NCBI GenBank assembly: GCA_036023115.1
Contig: JAYKKT010000036.1
Location: 6,846,501 to 6,910,500 of the forward strand
DNA length: 64,000 nt
Source of the DNA: Brasenia schreberi
Taxonomy: Eukaryota; Streptophyta; Magnoliopsida; Nymphaeales; Cabombaceae
Direction of reading: 5' to 3'
Shown: positions 47,900 through 60,339 of the stretch, piece by piece
Layout: each line of letters starts with the position of its first letter
Position numbering within the stretch: the first letter of the stretch is position 1
Notes under the pieces: model-generated
Database searches by the model: none
Told to the model about the DNA's origin: nothing
What the model saw: the letters and a program-made list of their open reading frames with translations, nothing else
Position numbers and translations under genes: made by a program

Positions 47900-49200
47900 A
47901 AATAAACTGAAAAAACATAGTTCTTAACGAGCTCCTTTTAAAACTTGCTATTGAATAGGAACACATTAAGGACTTTTGAAAAGAGGAAATAGACTATATG
48001 TTCCCTCGTACCGAAATTTTATATCCATTAGGATTATACTAGCAATAGTAGCATATTATTACCTTGACTTACATCAATTAGATTGTAAAGACTTTTCTTT
48101 TAAAAGGTGACTCAAGGAAACCATTTATATGAAACAACTCAAAGGTTATATTGTTAAAGGCTATGAAGATATAGTATACTAGTTGAGAAAATTTGTTTAT
48201 AGTCTAAAGCAGTCACCTCACTGTGGTACTTGGCATTCTCAAAATTCCATTGTAAAACTTGAAGTTGTTACATATGAGCTCGATCATTGTATATATGTTT
48301 AAAAACATTGGGAGCCAATTTATGATCCTATCTTTATATGTGGATGATATTATCTTGACAAAATATAATAATGATATGATTATAAAAATTAAGTCATAAT
48401 TGAAATTTAAGTTTGCAATAAAGCATATGAAGGAAGCTTCATAAGTCCTTTCAATAAAGGTTACTCAAATTAGAATATCAAGACTTATGTCTAAGTTAAA
48501 AAAAATGCATTGCTCAAGAAGTGTAGAATGAGAAACTATGAATGATGAGTACTCGAAGTATAGAATGAGAAACTATGAATGATGAGTACTCCTACTGCTA
48601 AAGGAGTAAAAGTGATTATCTTGGTGATGGAAAAGAAAAGTTAAATGTCCCTAGGCGAGTATTACAAACATAAGTTCTACAAACCATAAGTATTGTTGGT
48701 TGATAGATGTATGCTATGTTTTGTATAAGATATAATATCATCTTTATTATTGTCTTGTAAGTAGATCTTAAAGTAATCTTAGGTGACAATGTTCAATTAT
48801 TGTCAAAAGAATGTTTAGATATCTAAAAAAGACAAGACATTAAAATTACACTATTAGGTAAATGAATTAAAGGTACCTGGTTAATCAAATGTTGACTTTA
48901 CAATAACTAAAGATAATAGCAAGTCCACCTCTAACAATATCTTCTCTTAAGAGGAAGTTGAATGAAAAGGTTTGTGTAGGATTGTATATAAAAACATTGA
49001 ATATATTGCTTGCAGTATTGCCAGGAATAGTACCATTGAGATAAAGTGCTTCATATGTGACTGGAAGCTTGATGAAGTCAATGAGCTTGTTGTGATATAT
49101 TCTATAATATGGTATCCATGATTTTACTAAGAGCTAGAATAGATAGCTAAATTAGAGAAACATATAACGGAATTTTATATCTTATATCCCAATTTAGGAC
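47900..49200 (+). mobile_element. Copia retrotransposon RT and RNase H remnant
   Basis: Broken frames give 'FLLKGDSRKPF', then codons matching a NSLYGLKQSPRQWY-type block near 48200, and a LYVDD-like block near 48340 ('SYLYMWMILS' after a frameshift). RNase H pieces follow to about 49190. Order and strand fit one decayed Copia element. Confidence 0.65.
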
Positions 49201-49264
49201 ATGAATAACATATCTCTTCTCTAAGTGGATATGTTTAGACTAGTTCTACGAGCAAACAAGAGCT

Positions 49265-49268
<4 letters not shown>

Positions 49269-49301
<33 letters not shown>
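49269..49301. repeat. (AT)n microsatellite
   Basis: Uninterrupted AT dinucleotides. Confidence 0.95.
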
Positions 49302-49304
<3 letters not shown>

Positions 49305-49599
49305 GTTATCCTGGGAAACGTATTTGACATAGCACACTACTTAACAAGAATTGGGCAGAAAATCAGTCGAAATAGGATAAGGTTGAACTGGACCCAAAAC
49401 CAAAACCAAACTAGGGACCCATCAGTTCGGTTTCAGTTGCACCTTCAGTGAAACTGGAACCGTTCTTTTTTCATGGCTGTTGAAGGTTTGAGACTCAAAC
49501 CGAGACTGGAACCAGAACCAAAATTGTTCCAGTTCAGTTCCTGGATTACTACAATTGGTGTTTGGACCCAAACCAAAACCAAACATTTCTGTCTACAAG

Positions 49600-49855
49600 C
49601 TAGAGGTAGATATGTCCGGTTCGAAACTTGACCGCGATTCAACCTAGAACCAAATCAGGTTGGGGACCAAATGGAACCACAACAAGGATGGTCTTCGATG
49701 GCGAATTCATCCTTTTCTTATTATTTTTTCATTTTTTTGAACTTTCTTTATAATTTTGATGGTTTTAGATGGTTCTGGACTCATGTTCTGGTTACTTGAT
49801 TTCGGGAGAATTGGAATGGTTGATTTGAACAGGAACCAGTCATGTCTATCTACGT
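49600..49855. mobile_element. Candidate short inverted-repeat element
   Basis: The left end TAGATATGTCCGGTTCGAA and the complement of the right end TAGACATGACTGGTTCCTG are imperfect inverted repeats. The right part (from about 49719) is nearly repeated at 62147-62330, where the similarity runs a little beyond the presumed terminus (TATCTACGTCGTAG), so the exact end is uncertain. No coding content. Confidence 0.4.
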
Positions 49856-49859
49856 CGTA

Positions 49860-50605
49860 GCTCGGAATATAAGAACTATTCTACACATGTCTAGGTTGAA
49901 CCTGTAAACAGGTGAAATCGGACCTGGAACATTAACCAAACTGGGGGTTCCATAGTTTGGTTCAGGCTCCGCCTTTCATGGAACCAAAACAGGAACAAGT
50001 GCTTCTTCTCATGGGGCGGAAAGTGGAGATCACTCATAATGCATTGTAAGGCAGGGGACTCAAAAATAATACAGTGGAAGGAGGATGAAGATGGGAAGCC
50101 CCAATGCTCATGAAATCACCCAGTACTTGTGAACGTCGGATCGACGTCCTCTGTTTACTATTCTGAAATGTCTGACCGTTTGCTCCTGTCTTTTATCGCA
50201 ACGAAACGGTTCAAGTGTCCCAAATAACAATAAATAACGCAGCGATCGCTGACAAGAACAAGATATATATATAAACTAAGTTCAATCAAATCGACCTGAT
50301 ACAATGACAGATGACTAACAGTATTAAGGAAAAGTTCCTCGGAATCTTGGTGAAAGAAACTTTAAAAAATTAGTGAAATTCTTCGCAATGAACACACCAT
50401 TTCAAGCTAAAACAGAGTACGAGATACAGATAATGAACTAGCTAATTATCTTCAAGTGTTCTCCTGACACTGGCTGAGATATTTCTGTTTTGCTTCATGC
50501 AGTTCCATGCGTGTCTGACAAATTCCTTACGGAAATGGATACAAACGAATTGTTCTCATTCACCTGCACTTCGAAAAAGAGACTTAAAAGACTGTAAAGT
50601 CTTCT
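49860..50605. other. Intergenic sequence after the 3' end of FAR copy 1
   Basis: No gene seen. GGAACC/GGTTCC-rich sequence to about 50000, then unremarkable sequence that may include the FAR 3' untranslated region. Confidence 0.45.
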
Positions 50606-52552
50606 GCATCATTTCAGTGAATATCTCACAAGTCCGGGGTAAAAGATGCTCATGCAGTATTCTTCCCATTTGACGCACTTGGGATCAAAGCTGAACATCG
50701 CCTCCTCGGCGACACTGAACGATTTTATGGCCATTCTCAACTTATCACTGTTCTTATCATCGAAGCTGTAAAACAAAACATGCAGATATAATTGTATATC
50801 TTACTCGCAAACTTTTAAGAACAAGTGCAACAACTGTACGCATGTCAGTTTGATTTATAGATACCTCTATTAAACAATAACTGCCAATTTATAAAAGGAT
50901 GTCGTCTTGAGATGATCAATGAGCTGATCTGGTTTCAACGAGACAGAATAGTGAAGAGGAATACATAGGCCCATCAAGCTATGAGCTCTAATGGGACAAT
51001 ATGATAACTCCACTTAATAAAGACTTCATATTAAATTATGCCGCATGGTATGTCGTGCTCTCTGTTCATAAGCGAATCCATACTTAATAGCCTTAAATGA
51101 ACTTGGCAAATTCGACATGTTTGTGCGTGTGCGTGTGTGTGTGTGAGAGAGAGAGAGAGACCTTCCATCAAAAAAGAAGTAGGCTTCGTAGAGCCCAGCC
51201 AAGTACATGATAAAATTGTATTTCCTTGTCAGCTCATCGCACAGTTGCCCACACATATTGAACAGAGCGAGGTTTGCCAGCTTCAATCCCTGAATAAACC
51301 ATTGAAACTTCTTCACTAAACTCGCTCAAAGGAAAAACGCTAAAAAGAAAAATCAAAATGAAATCAATCGTAGAAAAGTATTACAAAACACAGACAGCTG
51401 ATGGATCAAGAGCATCTGAATTGGTCTATGTAGTTACAACCTTGACGAATTACCTTCAAGGGAAAGTTATAGCGGAGGCTCATGTAATTCCGGAAACTGG
51501 CCATGCTGCTATAGAGGAAGAGCTTAGGAACCCTAATGACATTTCCATCCTTCCCTTTCAATGGTTTGCTTGAGAAATAGCGGAAAGCGCAATCAGCAAG
51601 GATTGAAGTAGTCAACGGATTTTGGCAGCTGGATCAAACATGGTAGATGAACTCTCCTGATTGACGTGAATGTACCGCCATGGAAACCACCATGGCGTTC
51701 ACCACCATATCCGCAGGGATCTGCGAAACGTTGCACATTGATTTTAATATTCCATATTAATGTTCCAACTTTTTAATTTTGTTTTCTGGGAAGAAGTACT
51801 GCTGCAATGCCATTCAGTATGTCGATTTACTGCATCACCTACTATATTATTACTAAACCGCCGCTGCACCCAATCCATGCTTGAACTCATTGTCTCAAGT
51901 TTACTGGTAATCCTCTATTTCGGTCGATCGTAATTAGTGGAATTATATTTTAATCAATTAGGGAAGAAATGGGGATTTCTGCACAACTGGCGATGAAGAT
52001 AAGACTCAACTTGGGCAAGGTCCAAGACCATAGGGATGGGAGTTGGCTGCTGTGCGTACCAAGTTCACTGAAGCAAAAGAAATTAAACCAAGCAGGTCGC
52101 GTAAGCAAATTACCACATCCATAGGGAGGTGGGGGTTTGCGGGGAAACATTTCAATCTCCCTTTGCCGTAGCTCATGATTACGCTACCTGCGGTTCTGCA
52201 TATCAAGAAACCATAGCATACAGATTAACATTGCGGTTTAAATTAGCTCGGTTGAGAAAACAATTATCTGACAAAGTACTGGAAAATAGTTCATTTGTTT
52301 CTCCACCGGAAAGTCTCCCAATACATCAATTCTATATTATGTAAAGTGAGAGAGCATGATTTTTACCTGAATCCTTCGACCCAACCGGGGAAAGGATCAG
52401 CTAAAGTTGCCTCAATTATGGTCGGGCGTATAATCACCACCGGCAACGGTTTTCTGGATTGTCCGATCAGCATTTCTCCCATGGCCTTGGTGAATGCATA
52501 TGCATTGGGCCAACCTAAAAGCCTCGCCCTATACAAATGCAACCAAATACTC

Positions 52553-52555
<3 letters not shown>

Positions 52556-52586
<31 letters not shown>

Positions 52587-52608
52587 ATACATACATATAT
52601 ATATATAT

Positions 52609-52673
<65 letters not shown>

Positions 52674-52770
52674 CATATATATATATATACATACATATAT
52701 ATATATATATATACATACATATATATATATATACATACATATATATATATATATATACATACATATATAT
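52556..52770. repeat. AT/TACA microsatellite in a FAR intron, unit A
   Basis: Long AT runs broken by TACATACA units. Frames of alternating Tyr, Ile, Thr and His on either strand are artefacts. Confidence 0.97.
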
Positions 52771-53119
52771 ACGACAAATAAAGGCCGACTTGATTGATAG
52801 TTTCATACATATTCATCAATCAAGGTGCATATCTCAGCTATTTGATTGGAATGTGAACATAATTTCAAGGTGCTTTCTCACTCGAATGCAAAAGTGATAA
52901 TGTAGAGGTTCGGTTACCTTTTGAGACCGAATTCCTTCATGGCAGCGGTTTCTGCTTTGTCTCCAACGCACATATTTTGTAGCTGCTGAAGCTCTTCTTC
53001 TGCAAGCCGTAGCTCTTCTTCTATGTCCACCTTATGATTTCCTTATGGCGTCTCTCCCATCTGAAGCGACTTCTCTAGCATTACACCGGATCTTGATCCG
53101 CAAACGTATGCTGCCAAAT

Positions 53120-54000
53120 ATTCACGAAACCGAAGGATCACATTAATCGCCGGAGTTGATTAACTTTGATAGGTATTAAATACTCGACCTCAAGGATGGG
53201 ATTGGTCATAAAGATCAAGGTGGCAGCTTTTGTTTCAACATTTTGAACAATGTTAGCGTATCTATGATTCATGGGTGGCAGTGTTAGTCATACGGGGTAT
53301 ACATACTGATACGGACAAGCGTATAATACACCTGATATGTTTGGGTATGAGTTTTCAAAAATTTCAGATTTTGGATACGCTTCGGTGAGCATAACGCTAA
53401 CCATACCTAAAGTTTTCTACAGTTGTTTCATAATTAGGTGCAGTTCGACCCTCACCAATAAGGGTTGATTTGATCCAAAAAACCAAAAAAAAGTCCTAAG
53501 TATTACTCGCCTATGCGTCTGATGCCTACCAATTTCGTCTTTTCTGTTGCTTGCCTTTGGTCCTTCGTCTACCTCAATCTATGGTGCCTCTTTCGTTTGG
53601 TAAGAACTCTGTCTGCCGAATGTAATTAGGATCGATTCATGATTTCGGCGATCTTTATTTCTTGTTGGAGTTATGTATAATGTTAACACATGCGTTTCAA
53701 TGTAATCTCTTCTTATATTGTGTATGTTTAATCTTCTGCAGTCTCAATTTCTTATGTATATTGATTGGATCTTATACTCACTACTACTGTTGCTCGTTCA
53801 GGCTCAACCGTTATTTTCTTGGTGCAATAAAATTACTCATCTTTTTGTGAAAACACTTAAATTTCTTTAAGTCAAGTTTAAGCTAGACACGTAAGAGAGG
53901 TGGGGAGGATCCACTTTTCTTATATATATACATATATTTTTTTTTTCAAAAGATCATCATATCTCATAAATTATATGGGATACCAGTACCATATCAAATA
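53120..54000. other. FAR intron sequence, unit A
   Basis: Intron between the two upstream exons of FAR copy 1. A - strand frame near 53170-53270 (RYANIVQNVETKAATLIF) bears a faint likeness to the FAR 'RYDVA..INT.GA' exon but lacks splice agreement. It is repeated in unit B. Confidence 0.4.
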
Positions 54001-54004
54001 CAAT

Positions 54005-55590
54005 AACAGCTAAGCCTTTTTCCATACTAGACGGGGTCAGCTACATGGATCCTTTTTTTCCACGCAGCCCTATCATGTCCCACATTAGCAGTTAACTTAA
54101 CATAAGCTACATCATTCTTAATTGTTTCTTTCCAACACTTTTGTGGCCGTCCTCTACCTACCTGTTTTAATACTTTCAAAATCTAGTTTTTTATACCTTC
54201 TTACATACGCATCTTTTGAACTTCTTTCTACATGTACAAACCATGTTAAACAATGTTCTCTCATTTTATCCTCTATTCGTGTCACTCCCAATTTATTTCT
54301 AATAACCTCATTGTGTTTACGATCTTTTCCTATATAACCACTCATCCATCTCAACATCTTTATTTTTGTCACATACATCTTTTGTATATGTTGATAAATA
54401 ACTGCTCAACACTCAAAATCATAAAACATGACAGGTCTAACTGTTGTTCTATAATATTTACCTTTTAACTTTTATGGTATCTTCTAATAAAAAAGAATAC
54501 CTCATGGTCCTCTCCATTTTAACCAATGAGCATTAATTTTATGTGTAACATATCTATCAATTCTTTCATCACTATGAAAAATTGATATCTTAGGTATTTA
54601 AAACTTTCCTTTTGAGGGCTGCATTGTGTGCTTTTACTTTCTAAGTTTTCTCCATATATTTCCAATTTTGTATTAACTTTTTCCTTATACTACTCCACTA
54701 ACACAATGTGATCTGCAAATAACATACACCAAGATACTTCATCTTGAATATGCTTTGTTAAGTATGGACTTAAAGTTGATCCTTGAAGTAACCCCATATT
54801 AACTTCAAAGAAGTTTGTCATTCCTTAATGAGTCCTTACACATAGTTTTGCACGATCGTACATGTCTCTTATAAGGTTTATGTATTTCAGTGGGATACTT
54901 TTTTTTAAGGTTCTTAAAAGAACCTCCCTCACTAATCTATCATAAGCTTTTTATAGATCAATAAATATCATGTGAAAGTCTTTGTTTTTTAGTCTAAAAT
55001 ATTCAATAAGACATCTCAAAAGGTGAATCGGTTTAATAGTAGATATGCTAAACAGATCATCTCCCCTTGTGGAATCTTTAAATTGTCTTAGCTAACTCCT
55101 CTAAGAAATCATTCTTTATACTATCTTCTAGTCTTACTTGGGGTGCATAAGTACAAACTATATTCAAAACCTCTACTCCTACCACTAATTTCAACGTCAT
55201 GATTCGGTCACCATATCGTTGTATGTCTACTAAACAATCCTTTAAATATTTATTTATGACGATATCTACTCCGTTTCAAGCCTTTTCCTTTCAAGAGTAC
55301 TATAATTTAAAACATTTATCATCAGTCTCTTTTGCTTTTTGTCGAACCCATTTTGTCTCTTGTAAAAATAAGACAAGAATCTTTTTCCGAATCATAGTAT
55401 CTACCACCTCCATTCGCTTACCGGACAATGTTTCGATATTCTAAGAACCAATACTATGTATAATCCATGGTATAAAAATCCGATAAAGTTTTATGCTGAC
55501 TATGAGAAGCCTAACTTAACCCTCCTCCTTTATCCGGGCTTCTGACCGGCCATGCAAGAGTGATCCCTTATGTGGGCGGAGTTCCAATAC
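54005..55590 (-). mobile_element. RTE LINE, internally deleted, unit A
   Basis: The + strand starts with the complement of the RTE 3' end (AGCCTTTTTCCATACTAGAC) and ends with the complement of its 5' end (CTCCTCCTTTATCCGGGCTT, GTGATCCCTTATGTGGGCGG). The C-terminal RT frame is at 54154-54378 ('MLRWMSGYIGKDRKHNEVIR'). The RT N-terminus and most of the endonuclease are missing, with a short endonuclease remnant near 55100-55440. It was in place before the segment was duplicated. Confidence 0.85.
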
Positions 55591-56030
55591 CATATCCATG
55601 AATCATGAGAAAAGGCATCAAACTTGGTTTCTAATCATGCTCATCCTTATTATTATTATTATTATTTTCTTTACAAGTTAAATTAAGGATCTAAGTGATA
55701 TGTGGGTAACCTAGCTAGATGATATCCGTATATCCATAAAAGTTGGTTTCAAGTTGTTCATTAAATTTTAAATGGCTTGATTGAAATTTAGATATGGGAC
55801 TTGGGAACTCTAGAATTGATTGTTTGGCAAATCCAATTATATATCGATCTATGTTAAATGTTTCGATTTTAGTTATTAGAAAGTCTACCGTGTAATCATT
55901 TGAGATGATGTTGAACCCTATGCTTCGAGTGCTATGCTGGATGGGTTAAAGGCATGTTGTTGATCGTCCAGTGAGGCCAGCAGTTCATGGGTCGTCTACA
56001 TATACCAATGCTGGATGGGTTAAAGGGATG
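55590..56030. other. Spacer between duplication units with a 30-bp direct repeat
   Basis: ATGCTGGATGGGTTAAAGG plus CATGTTGTTGA at 55934-55963 recurs at 56008-56037 with one mismatch. The second copy overlaps the end of the FAR exon where its splice donor should be. An imperfect (TTA)n run at 55639-55660 belongs to unit A. Confidence 0.7.
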
Positions 56031-56243
56031 TTGTTGAAACGTGCAAAAACATCTCCAGCTTCTCACACTTATGGGCGAAGTCTAGTACCCCACGAGCACC
56101 TAAGTCATTGACGTTGAGTGCTATGTCATACCTGCAGCATGATTCCGCAAATCACTTCACAAAATTCACTCTCAATTCACAAATTTCTGCCATAAACCAC
56201 AACCCTTTTTGATGATTTAGTATACAAATGCAACCAAATACTC

Positions 56244-56245
<2 letters not shown>

Positions 56246-56314
<69 letters not shown>

Positions 56315-56329
56315 CATATATATATATAC

Positions 56330-56360
<31 letters not shown>

Positions 56361-56401
56361 CATACATATATATATATATATACATACATATATATATATA
56401 T

Positions 56402-56432
<31 letters not shown>

Positions 56433-56592
56433 CATATATACATATATATATATATACATATACATATATACATATACATATATATATATACATATACAAA
56501 TATATATATATATATACGTATATATATGTATGTATATGTATATATATATATATGTATATATGTATATGTATATATATATATATAAATATACG
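56246..56592. repeat. AT/TACA microsatellite in unit B
   Basis: Same position in the unit as 52556-52770 but longer and with more CATATA interruptions, so it has changed since the duplication. Confidence 0.97.
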
Positions 56593-56740
56593 ACAAATAA
56601 AGGCCGACTTGATTGATAGTTTCATACATATTCATCAATCAAGGTGCATATCTCAGCTATTTGATTGGAATGTGAACATAATTTCAAGGTGCTTTCTTAC
56701 TCGAATGCAAAAGTGATAATGTAGTAAGAGGTTCGGTTAC

Positions 56741-56933
56741 CTTTTGAGGCCGAATTCCTTCATGGCAGCGGTTTCTGCTTTGTCTCCAACGCACATATTT
56801 TGTAGCTGCTGAAGCTCTTCTTCTGCAAGCCGTAGCTCTTCTTCTATGTCCACCTTATGATTTCCATAAGGCGTCTCTCCCATCTGAAGCGGCTTCTCTA
56901 GCATTACACCGGATCTTGATCAGCAAACGTATG
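56741..56933 (-). pseudogene. Duplicated FAR exon in unit B, with its own stop
   Basis: 193 bases, the same length and splice sites as 52918-53110. TGA at 56920-56922 replaces the GGA glycine codon of 'AYVCGS', present in unit A. Elsewhere it is closer to the FAR consensus than unit A: 'LEKPLQMGETPYGNHKVD' keeps the Pro after EK and has an open Tyr codon where unit A has TAA. It has no adjoining FAR exons in its own unit. Confidence 0.88.
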
Positions 56934-57822
56934 CTGCCAAATATTCACGAAACAGAAGGATCACATTAATCGCCGGAGTTGATTAACTTTGATAGGTATT
57001 AGATACTCGACTCCAAGGATGGGATTGGTCATAAAGATCAAGGTGGCAGCTTTTGTTTCAACATTTTGAACAATGTTAGCGTATCTATGATTCATGGGTG
57101 GCAGTGTTAGTCATACGGGGTATTCATACTGATACGGACAAGCGTATAATACACCTGATATGTTTGGGTATGAGTTTTCAAAAATTTCAGATTTTAGATA
57201 CGCTTCGGTGAGCATAACGCTAACCATACCTTAAGTTTTCTACAGTTGTTTCATAATTAGGTGCAGTTCGACCCTCACCAATAAGGGTTGATTTGATCCA
57301 AAAAACCAAAAAAAAGTCCTAAGTATTACTCGCCTATGCGTCTGATGCCTACCTATTTCGTCTTTTCTGTTGCTTGCCTTTGGTCCTTCGTCTACCTCAA
57401 TCTATGGTGCCTCTTTCCGTTGGTAAGAACTCTGTCAGCCGAATGTAATTAGGATCGATTCATGATTTCGGCGATCTTTATTTCTTGTTGGAGTTATGTA
57501 TAATGTTAACACATGCGTTTCAATGTAATCTCTTCTTATATTGTGTATGTTTAATCTTCTGCAGTCTCAATTTCTTATGTATATTGATTGGATCTTATAC
57601 TCACTACTACTGTTGCTCGTTCAGGCTCAACCGTTATTTTCCTGGTGCAATAAAATTGTTCATCTTTTTGTGAAAACGCTTAAATTTCTTTAAGTCAGTA
57701 CAAGCTAGACAAGTAAGAGAGGTGAGGAGGATCCACTTTTCTTATATATATATATATATATTGAAAAGATCATCATATCTCATAAATTATATGGGATACC
57801 AGTACCATATCAAATACAACAA

Positions 57823-59003
57823 CAGCTAACCCTTTTTCCATACTAGACGGGGTCAGCTACATGGATCATTTTTTTCCACCCAGCTCTATCATATCCCACA
57901 TTAGCAGTTAACTCAACATAAGCTACATCATTCTTAATTGTTTCTTTCCAACACTTTTGTGGTCGTCCTCTACCTACCTCTTTTAATACTTTCAAAATCT
58001 AGTTTTTTATACCTTCTTACATACGCATCTCATGTTAAACAATGTTTTCTCATTTTATCCTCTATTAGTGTCACTCCCAATTTATTTCTAATAACGCCAT
58101 TATGTTTACGATCTTTTCTTATTTAACCACTCATCCATGTCGACATCTTTATTTTTGTCACATACATCTTTTGTATATGTTGATAATTAACTGCTCAACA
58201 CTCAAAATCACAAAACATGATAGGTCTAACTGTTGTTCTATAATATTTACCTTTTAACTTTAATGGTATCTTCTTATCACAAAGAATACCTCATGGTCCT
58301 CTCCATTTTAACCAACCAGCATTAATTTTATGTGTAACATATCTATCAATTCTTTCATGACATCTCAAAATTGAACTTAGGTATTTAAAACTTTCCTTTT
58401 GAGGGCTGCATTGTGTGCCTTTACTTTCTAAGGTTTCTCCATATATTTTCAATTTTGTATTAACTTTTTCCTTATACTCCTCCACTAACACAATGTGATA
58501 TGCAAATAACACACACCAAGGTACTTCATCTTGAATATGCTTTGTTAAGTATGGACTTAAAGTTGATCCTTGACGTAACCCCATATTAACTTCAAAAAAG
58601 TTTGTCATTCCTTAATGAGTCCTTACACATAGTTTTGCACGATCGTACATGTCTCTTATAAGGTTTATGTATTTCAGTGGGATACTTTTTTTTAAGGTTC
58701 TTAAAAGAACCTCCCTCACTAATCTATCATAAGCTTTTTCTAGACCAATAAATATCATGTGAAAGTCTTGTCTCTTGTAAAAATAAGACAAGAATCTTTT
58801 TCCTAATCATAGTATCTACCACCTCCATTCGTTTACCGGACAATGTTTCGATATTCTAAGAACCAATACTATGTATAATTCATGATATAAAAATTCGATA
58901 AAGTTTTATGCCGACTATGAGAAGCCTAACTTAACCCTCCTCCTTTATCCGGGCTTCTGACCGGCCATACAAGGGTGATCCCTTATGTGGGCGGAGTTCC
59001 AAT
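57823..59003 (-). mobile_element. RTE LINE, internally deleted, unit B
   Basis: Duplicate of the LINE in unit A, with a further internal deletion whose edges share TTG. RT remnants include 'NMGLRQGSTLSPYLTKHIQD' in the frame 58291-58608, where part of the RT region is lost. Confidence 0.85.
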
Positions 59004-59217
59004 ACCATATCCATGAATCATGAGAAAAGGCATCAAACTTGGTTTCTAATCATGCTCATCCTTATTATTATTATTATTATTATTTTCTTTACAAGTTATA
59101 TTAAGGATCTAAGTGATATGTGGGTAACCTAGCTAGATGATATCCGTATATCCATAAAAGGTGGTTTCAAGTTGTTCATTAAATTTTAAATGGCTTGATT
59201 GAAATTTAGATATGGGA

Positions 59218-60294
<1,077 letters not shown>

Positions 60295-60339
60295 CTTCAT
60301 GTGTGTAACCAAAGGATAAGCAACATTAATATGCATAAA

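Larger units (their letters stand above)
52530..55799 (-). repeat. Large duplicated segment, unit A
   Basis: About 3.27 kb that recurs in the same orientation at 56221-59217. It contains the AYVCG-type FAR exon, a long AT/TACA microsatellite, intron sequence and an internally deleted RTE LINE. Unit A starts two bases outside the exon at 52367-52528 and ends at GATATGGGA. Confidence 0.93.
50609..56131 (-). pseudogene. Fatty acyl-CoA reductase copy 1, broken and 5'-truncated
   Basis: Alcohol-forming fatty acyl-CoA reductases make primary alcohols for wax, suberin and pollen wall. Exons in transcription order: 56131-56032 'YDIALNVNDLGARGVLDFAH', 'CEKLEMFLHVST'; 53110-52918 'AYVCGSRSGVMLEKSLQMGE', 'MKEFGLK'; 52528-52367 '[20 protein letters not shown]', with the catalytic YxxxK as Y-A-F-T-K, and '[20 protein letters not shown]'; 52195-52114 'SVIMSYGKGRLKCFPANP'; 51720-51454 'IPADMVVNAMVVSMAVHSRQ'; 51289-51162 'CDELTRKYNFIMYLAGLYEA'; 50765-50609 'FSFDPKCVKWEEYC', 'IFYPGLVRYSLK'. 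All but the first splice in phase. Breaks: no donor after the first exon, TAA at 53043-53045, TGA at 51634-51636, and no N-terminal Rossmann exons. Not functional. Confidence 0.88.
56221..59217 (-). repeat. Large duplicated segment, unit B
   Basis: Same orientation and content as unit A. The left edge is TATACAAATG and the right edge GATATGGGA. Directly beyond the right edge the sequence is FAR copy 2 exon, so the unit ends inside coding sequence of another gene copy. Relative to unit A it lacks about 370 bases within the LINE (corresponding to about 54983-55353). Confidence 0.93.

Noticed and set aside
52363..52897. Long open frames of alternating Tyr, Ile, Thr and His over 52.5-52.8 and 56.2-56.6 kb
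   Set aside because: They are translations of AT/TACA microsatellites. The only real coding bases at their ends are the FAR exon at 52367-52528.
53170..53270. A FAR-like exon (RYANIVQNVETKAATL) inside unit A
   Set aside because: Similarity is faint and no acceptor or donor fits the phase. The true equivalent exon is at 56032-56131.
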